Of a DNA stretch of 64,000 nucleotides, positions 46,201 to 55,200 are shown in pieces. Each line of letters opens with the position of its first letter. Position 1 is the first letter of the stretch. Made by a program: the position numbers and the translations under genes. This stretch comes from Acanthaster planci (taxonomy: Eukaryota > Echinodermata > Asteroidea > Valvatida > Acanthasteridae): contig NW_019091580.1 of NCBI RefSeq assembly GCF_001949145.1, positions 112,998 to 176,997 on the forward strand, in the 5' to 3' direction. The notes below the pieces were generated by a model. That model did not search any database and had not been told where the DNA came from. It worked only from the letters and a program-made list of their open reading frames with translations.

Positions 46201-49200
46201 GTAGTTTCATGTGTAGATCTTTTTCAACTGTCAAAGCCATATTAATGCAAAGCCTCTGCATCCACAGTGTACACATAATTATGATGCACAATACATTTGT
46301 TGAAATGGTCTACTAGATTAAATACGATGTTCCAAAGGCAATATGAGAGGTACATGTACAGTAATAAAAATTTACTCATTTTGCAGGTATCTCCTGTTTA
46401 ATGTTTCTTTTATTTTTTCTGTCTCGGGCATTCCTCAGAAGATGATCTTTGGACGGAGCACAATACATAACCTGCATGACTGTATGTACAGGTACATGAG
46501 AACTCTTGTTATGAAACAACAATGCTGACAATCACATTTAATTGAGTGGTATGTCATGAACAAATTTATTTGGGGGGGGGGAGTGGTGCGTTGTCTATTA
46601 CGGTGTCTTCAGACTGGTTTCCTTTGTGCACGTTTCCCTGCTTGGAAGCCTTTGCACTAGTAGAAGCGTCACACAGCGAAAGCATATTGTGTCTGAATTG
46701 TTCCACTGTTGGGTTGTCCCAGCTTCCCCCTGCAGCCCTCTGTTTGCTGAAGTACTCCTCGGAGGGGTCCTGGTTTAGCTTTTCACTGAGGACGTACTTC
46801 ACACCAGAACTCAGCAGAACTTTTGCAAGTTCCACAAATGAGGGGACTTCAGAAACTGAGAGAAAATAAAACTGAATCAAAATTAAATTTATAACCTTGA
46901 TGGCTGGAGCATGACGCTATGAAGCATTTCTATGGGAATGCAAGGAGAGAGGGGAATTTTCACTCAGCTCCATGTCAGAATTCGGATACGTCTGATCATT
47001 GACCACACGGTACACACATTTGAATTGTTGAGCTTACTGGAATCTTTCATTTGGAATTATTATCTCCATATTATTTGAAATTAAAATGGCTTATTATGAC
47101 AAATTAAAATTTCTTCCAAAATGACTGTATAAATTCATCAGTCATGTTTGCCCTTCTTCCATTACTATGGAGGTGATAGTCTGGGCAATCGTGTCCTGAT
47201 AACAGCCTGGAGCTGCCAGGCTTTTTTGATGGAGATCAGTATCAAAGCTACATGTAAAAGGAATAGCACATTTCAAAAGAAACATGTATTACCTTGAAAC
47301 GCCAGTCCTCAATACTCGTGTATGGGTCTAGGGCAGTTTTGCGTGACTGCATTCCCTGAAGTGGGTTGCTCGCATTTAGATAAAGAATTGATCCATCAGC
47401 CTGATAAACTTTACAGTGGATGAAGTTGCAGATGGTTTCATTGACTCCAAGGAGTAGTAACAGTGGAACTTAATACCTGAATTCATGGCAACAATGACAG
47501 GAAAATGTACAAGTTTATACTTAAAATTTTATTTTTTACAAGAAAAAAACCTCATCTTCAATGGAATCACAAGACTTAATTTTCAATAAAGGGTTGTAAC
47601 AAGTTTACATGTGATAAGATTTCAACTAATTTTTTTCAATGATTAATTTGGAGGTACCGGTACCGGTATTAGATCTGAGCAAATCACTTGCAGAAATTGT
47701 ACAGAGCAAACATTATATCATAGGATGATCCAAAAGTAAAAACACATTGCATGTACTTTTATTACAAGGCAATCATTAATGAGCCAAAATCTTTCATGGC
47801 AGATAAAACATGTTTTAAACATTGTTTACCTGACCTGCCATGTACACCCTCATTTGCAATGATGGTGTCAAATGGATATGCTCTCGAGAGATCTTGTGGG
47901 GATGGCGGAGGCCCGCTGAACTTCTCATCAGGCCAACGTCCCATTCGTATAATTGCAGGAATTGAGACCAGCTGAGGCTCTGCTTGTCATACTGTACATA
48001 CAAAATATTGAAATATCATAAGCCTAAAATTTTACATTACAGTACTTTAAAACGTGGATAAACCTTCCTAGATAATAAACATGCACATTATTTTCTAACA
48101 TCGGAAGATTATGAATAAACTCATGGAATATTCTATGAACAAACTTGACATTCATGGTTGACAGAATCAGCGTGAAGTGGAAAATCTTATGACATCTAGC
48201 TTTGTAAACTTACCAGTACACTTATAAAGCTTACCATTAGATTTCTTGTCTTGTAGTAGACGGAATTCTCCAGATTGCTTAGAGTGGTTTCATCAGGTGC
48301 AACACGTCGCAGATGAAGTACACCTTCCTTGATGGATCCGCTGGGTTAGGCGTGGTGTACGTCGGAGATGAAGATGTGCCATTGCCATGTAATCTGAAAA
48401 ACGTCCTACTGGGTGATGCCCCATCACAGACCAATGACCGGACCTCAAGTCCTGCCAATTCAAGATAAATGATGGCCTCAGAAATGCAGGCATATAGTTG
48501 GCTGCTGGACACTCCTTTTGTGGGATAATATCCCACTGCCACATGAAAAGTGCACAAGCCCCGCACCATCAACACCAAAACATGACTGGCTCGACATCAC
48601 CCTCACATTGCCGCTCAAAATTAACACTTCATTACTGACCTCAGTGATGTCAGTGAAGCCAACAGTTTTGCCTGGCCTTGCTGAGTACACTAGCCCAGAT
48701 TTGATATTCACCTCGTCAAATACCCCGGTAGGAGAGACACATTTTTTCCTCTTCACGACATGCATCTAGATGAAAATCTTGGTAGATTCTCTCCAACAGT
48801 GAAGCACTGAACCCCGATGAGGAATCTCTGAAATGACCATACGGGGAAAATGTTGACAGACCAGGGAGCTTCATAAAGCCTGATTCCCGCATCAAATTAT
48901 AGGCAGCAGAAGACCACCCATGAAGTACGATGCACAGCCAGATTATTGACAGATGCCATTGCATTTGCTCACCTTTCAGAGCTGAATCTCGCGGTTGTTC
49001 CAACATGAGTTTAGCTGGAGATCCTTAGGAAATGCTGCCATCATCTGGCTGTCACATTTATCAATTGTAGCCTCACCATCTCTTCCTGCTTTGGGTCAAG
49101 GAGACAGCCTCACTCTCTAACAATACTGCAGTCTAAACTTGAAGTGTAGCACTCTTTCTCTTCAGAATCCGCCTCTCAGCTTGGACACTGTAGTTCCCGA

Positions 49201-52200
49201 GATCTCATACATGTACTCTTAAATACTAATTATAACCTTTGTTTTGTTTACATCGTACATTTGCATGTAACCTTTAATAGATACATGTACCTTGAACTCT
49301 CGGCAGTGAGATTTGCACATGGAGCATGCTACGGCAAAGGATCATGGGGCGATCTTTCACAAGTGCGAGACAGACAAAGAATGGAGTGCGACAATCTCAA
49401 ACCATCTTTTACCTAATCCTAAATGAAAGCCTGATTGAACGTACATACATGTATATGTAAGTCAACCTGGATCAAATAACTCTGAAAGCCAAATTGTATT
49501 ATTTTCACCACCAAGATGTTTGTTTGAGAAACCGTTTCATTAAATACATTCATGATTCTGGTAGATCTGGAATGAACTGTGTGATCATTATTGTTTGTGT
49601 TGGATTCAAGACTCAAGAGGCAGAACTGTGAGTTATTACTGAGTATTTAGGGTTCGAGTATGAAGACTAGATAGACCTCAGGATTGAAAAAAACAGATAA
49701 TAACTATGGACATAATATTCTCTGCCTTTTGCTACAGTTGCTCAATAGACATGCTGCTGTGTAGAATTTCTAACGAAGCAGTCACCACACTTCCCTTCTT
49801 GTTTCTCATACAATGCAGCACAGCAGACAAATGACAAATCAATTCTGTGAATTAAACACACATCGCATCTTCTGAGGTCAGTTCAGACAAGAAGATGGAA
49901 ACTCACATGTCAGATGTTGCCGCCTTTTACAACATCTCGAGGAGTGGCATAAACGGGAATCTGCCCATCCGGCCCCATTCTTCTGATCCACCAACTCTTC
50001 AATGTCATTGTTACCTTTACAAACACTTTTGTTGGCGATGAACTGGTACAACCGTCCACAATCATCGTCACCAAGTTCAGAGGGAATTCCCAAACCAAAC
50101 AAATCCCCACCAACAATGACCTCTGCAACTATGAGATCCATGACAGAATTTGAAAGATTGACAAGAAAACAACTGGATGGCCATCAGAATTTATCTTCAT
50201 GACCTGGAGGCAAACACCTGTAAACAATGGCAACAAATCATGTATTTGTGTGCCTGTGCCTTGTGTTCAGCAAGTTGTGAAGAAACTGGTGTGGTGCACG
50301 TTGTCTTCCTGCAAACATCTCATTCAGCCTGGTTGAATGAAGCCAGTCGAATATTACACACAGCCTCCTTCATATTCTTCTCACTGAATTTCAGCCACCA
50401 TTGCCGCAACTTTACCTTAGAAACTTTACACATGAAAGCTGGATGAAGCTTTACAATGTCATCCCCCACACCAATGCCAAATGCAGATTCATTCTGCCTT
50501 GCAAACTTTTCCTTGGGAATGGGAAGTCGACCTTCAACAATGGCCCGAGCCTCCCCACACGATCTACTCAAATACAGCTTGACTGATGAATACATGTATC
50601 CATGACATGGAAACAGCCAGGACCTCTGTTTTGAAAGGAAAGAAAAGGTTGTGTCTTTAACTGTATGAAGGCTTGACAGCTGTAGCCCTAAGCCTGCAAG
50701 TTACATGTACATGAACAAATGTAGGCCTACAGTGTACATGTATGCTGACATGGCTAAGACCTTGGTCAAACTGCCAAAATCCTCCTTAAAATACAGTTGA
50801 TTGAAATGTCAAAAAAAAAAAAGAAGATAAGCCAAGTTTTGAGTATATTTTCTTTGGGGAAAAACGCTAAGACATTTTGGACAAACCACAAAAAAGCTTT
50901 TTGAAAACACACATACAATTGTGTAATACATGTAGATCATAACACTATCCAACAAAAACCAATGACAAAGGAAACAAAGGAACTTCGTCGAAAAACATCA
51001 CAGGACATCACCGGAACATCCCCAAAACCAATGAAAATTATCCTCAGAATTCACTGACATTTCATAATTCTTAAAACAATCACACACATACAAACCTTTG
51101 AAAGAAATGTCCAAATCTGACGTTCAAACTATCGGTGGAATTGTAATTTCTTTATCGATTGAATGGAAAACATGGCGCAAGCTTAATCCCCTTCAGTCAC
51201 TACTGCGCATGTGATTTTCATGTGTTTATGCTTGACGCACTCTACTCCAATGATGAAATGTAAATTTCCGTAGATCCTGAAAGCACCTGAGCACTCTATG
51301 GGGTTCGTGATTGGGAAGGACAATAAGGACAATGATTTCCAAGCAAACTTGAACCCTTGATCGCGATTAGTCCATCCATGGCATACAACCATGATATAAT
51401 GTAAGCACATACATGTACCTACTGTACATGTAGGTCCAAAAATCGCAATCCACAAACTGGGTTAACCCAAAGGTAAGTTATAGCGCCCCTTAACATCAAA
51501 GTGTAATTCACTGTGATTGTGAAAGTGGGGCATTTGTATACATTTTTTATCTTCTCGCTCTCAAGGAACATAGAACAATGCAACAAGCCTAGGTTCCTTT
51601 ACCACTTGTTTGGTGTTCTACTCATGTTTGTGGGGTAACTACAGTGTACAGGCCTCGAAAAAGTATTAGCCCAGTGTACAAATTCGAGCACAAAATGCTC
51701 CGGGCTACCTACATGTACATGTAAGCTTGGTTCCTTGGTTGCCCGGTGGGCTAGTGAAAAATTCAGAATAAGCCTACCTGTTAAAACTTAGATCAAAATA
51801 TATAATGCTCGTCGTGATAATAAATACAAGATCGCAAAAACTGAGTTGTTGTGGATGTGTTTTTACGTGTGTTTTTGAAACGTGATGCTCGCGCGACAGG
51901 GCGATAAGCGACCGTGAACGCCATGAACAGAGTTGACTGGTGGGTTGTAATACTGGTATAGCGTAGCACATGGTACGGTGCGATACCGCACCTGCACACT
52001 ATTCTCGTTCACTGTTTAGGCCACTTCTGCTTCTGACTACATGCCTCTCAAAAATAGTATCGGTAGGTCTGAATTTTGTTAGGTCAATTTTTGTGCTGAT
52101 GTAATAGCCTGAATGCAGAGGAAAGCTTTCAAATATTTTCTCAAACAGTGATAAAAACATTTCTTGATATATGTAAAATTTCTGCAGTCGACAGATTACA

Positions 52201-55200
52201 AGAATTATGGACAAATCACACAATGTTAGTCAGGTAATCACGACGGCCAACTGGCCAGCAATGTGTGTATATCGCCTGGTACACGTACAAGATGCATCCA
52301 GACAGGCAATAAACAGCGATAAAAATGACAGAAGTTTCTTTTAAAAAAATGCAAATGAAGTAAGAAAACATATAAATACAAGCGTTTTAACATGAGAAAG
52401 GGTTGTTGAATGGTGTTTTGTGAAGACAGAAAAGACATTGGCATTAATTTTTGTTTTTTTAAATTTTGTAAATTTGTTTTTCTAACTTGCCAATAAAAAT
52501 GTTAGGGTTGTGCCGAAAACTGACCACAGCTAGCTATACTGGGCATTGCAGGAGTCCTTGAAAGCGTTTGATACGAAGTATACACAAAGCCGTGTGCAAA
52601 CAGCACCCTCTTCTGATTGGAAAAATTTTTCTCTCGTTCACCGCGCACGTGCAGAGGTCAGAAAGTAAGCAAAAAGTAGCATTTTTTGCCAAACGTAAGC
52701 AACCCAAATGAGACGAAAGACAGAGCAAGGAGATGATTTTGATCCCGGCTCCGTGACCAGTGACTCAAGTGACTTTTAACTAACATACACGCCTCTTTAT
52801 TACTTATACCATCAGCCTTTTATTTTCCGAAATGTCAAATTCTGCATTGGTAAGCTGATACCAAATTTTGGGTTTTTAACATTTTTTTAAATATGGGCAA
52901 GTAAAATATCCATTGAACTAGCTCAGTGGGCTAGCCTGGAAAAAAAGCTAGCACAAGGCCTGGTGTAGTAGAAATGCAATGCAATGTTAGGGGTGAAACA
53001 CGATAAGCAGTCTGTTTAAAGTACAATGTACCTGGGTGAGCTGTCCAAATCCCTGCGGCCAGCTGTCCTCCTGGTAAGGATCTGTCGGGTAGGCTTGGAT
53101 GGGAGAGCGATTCCCATGCCTGAAAATCTGCCAGAAATTCCAAAAAAGGCATCACATTAGGGGGAAATACAGAGGTTTGGCACTGCTCTCCTCCTGAAAA
53201 CTGCAGATTGAAATCACGGTTGACCCACAGTGACATTTGAATTAAGACTGCATTCACAACAACATGTTGGCAATGTACATGTACCTCTATAGTACAATAT
53301 GCATTGCCAAGCTACAAGCACATAAGGTTGGGAATTCCCCTAGCCATTCATGCATACATGAAACCCTTGAAAATAACAATATGATATCATCTTTTTTCAT
53401 TCTTTGGTTTCCAATCAAATCCAATATTTACTTTTCATAGATTTTTTGTTTTCTTATTCTTCTGTTTCTTTTTTTTTGGGGGGGGGGTTCACACCCCTAC
53501 ATTTTTTTTTAAAAGGGAATAAAGTCTGAGATCCATTCATTACAGGCTGGTCTGGTTCTTGTTTCCAGTGCAACAGAAATAAACAGTAAAAGTGCTGTAA
53601 CTGCGTGTATTGTCACAGCCTGATTATACCCCTGATAACATAGTCAAGGGCCTCAAAAAGTACAAGTCAACTTTGGCATTAAATGATTGTGCACACCTAG
53701 AACTATGGGGTAGGGGACCCACACGTTTTTTTTAAACAGAAATTCTCATATGCAGCAAGGTATGAGACGGAGAGAACCCTCCCCCGCTTTGTGTTGGTCA
53801 TNNNNNNNNNNNNNNNNNNNNNNNNNNNNNNNNNNNNNNNNNNNNNNNNNNNNNNNNNNNNNNNNNNNNNNNNNNNNNNNNNNNNNNNNNNNNATAGAAA
53901 TCTACATAATATAACATACAGGAAAATTGGAAGGGGAATCATCCAGCAAAATGACAAACATTTTACAGCCTCTTCATCTTTTTTAGAAAAAAGTCACAAG
54001 TTTTGTCCTCCATCAAGAATGATGTCCATGCCATCACTGATGCCATCAAAGAAAACTAGATGACCCACTGTGAGACAGGGGCAAAATCCTGCTCCATTTT
54101 CCAAGCCTGCTTTACAAAGTGTGGCAACATGGAGCCTACTTTTGTATAGGTTTTCTTACCATGTGCAAGTTAAAGTCTGGCAGTGGAAAACTGACTGCTG
54201 CATCCAATACATGTAATAATATACATAAATGGAATCAGACTGCCAGTTTGCTTGTCTCCTTGCTCTACACTCCAACTGACTGTCCAACATACATGTACTG
54301 GTGTAGACGGTAAATCTGTCCCCCGGTAAAACTGTCTGGGGGGGGGGAGATTTACCGAGGTAAGTGTTTCCTCTGACCCGGCAGATCTGTCCCCCCTCCA
54401 GGTTATTCTGTCCCCTCCAAGTAATTTTGGCCCCTCCCCCCTCATTTTTCCACACAGAAGTTATTATGTTTGTGTTAGATTGATGAATTCAGTCCACATG
54501 AAACACAGTTAGATTTTTAGCCCTGCATCAAGTTGTAAAAGAAGGGAGAATGAGATTTAAAATCAACCAGGCTGTTTCTGTAAGAAATCAGTTAAAGGAA
54601 CAATCGGTTTGAGTTGCACAATCTCCTCATCGAAAGTTCCACAAAAAAGTGAAGTTTTCTGCAAGTTTTTATCTGCTAAACACAGGCATTGTCTCAAGTG
54701 GCATTTTAGAGGCTTTTTTGAGTCCAAAACACCTTAGAAAAATCGAGGTTTTAGATCGTGTGAGTAAGTGCATTTGACCACTGAGCGACGAAGTGCAGTG
54801 TGGTTTTCTGAATGGCCACTGCCGGGCTTGTGCGCTTGGCAGCCAGTCAACATGGCGTCTGCGTGCAGTAGCCTCACATGTGCCGTCGTACACTGGCAGA
54901 TATGGGCTTTTTTGTCTATGGTGTCATGAGATCATGGATATCACTAAGCGCTGTTTTTTTTTACTGTAATTTCAAGAGAAATAACAAGTATCACTATATT
55001 TACTAAGGCAAAAGGACTAACTTGCATAATATTGGTACTCAATTCATCCACCCCTTGGGGAGTACAGTACTCTCCCTCTTATGAAGAAGAGTGCAATATA
55101 AAACAATACTGAGGCCAAATGAGTACTGTGCTCTGCTCTAACCCTAACAGTCCCAAATCTTCCGATTTTGATATGATTTTACATACACCCTAGAGGGTGG

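Larger units (their letters stand above)
42736..53031 (-). other. Intron 2 of the acid phosphatase gene
   Basis: The largest intron, 10.3 kb, phase 0. It holds the PHD relic, a gypsy-type LTR, the P-element-like transposase and the 51649-52962 TIR element. 42.74-43.95, 44.24-45.05, 45.74-46.55 and 50.65-51.64 kb show nothing recognised. Confidence 0.8.

Noticed and set aside
53032-53119. Shorter exon 2 starting at 53119
   Set aside because: It needs two bases from exon 1, which ends in phase 0. The upstream AG gives IFRHG in frame.
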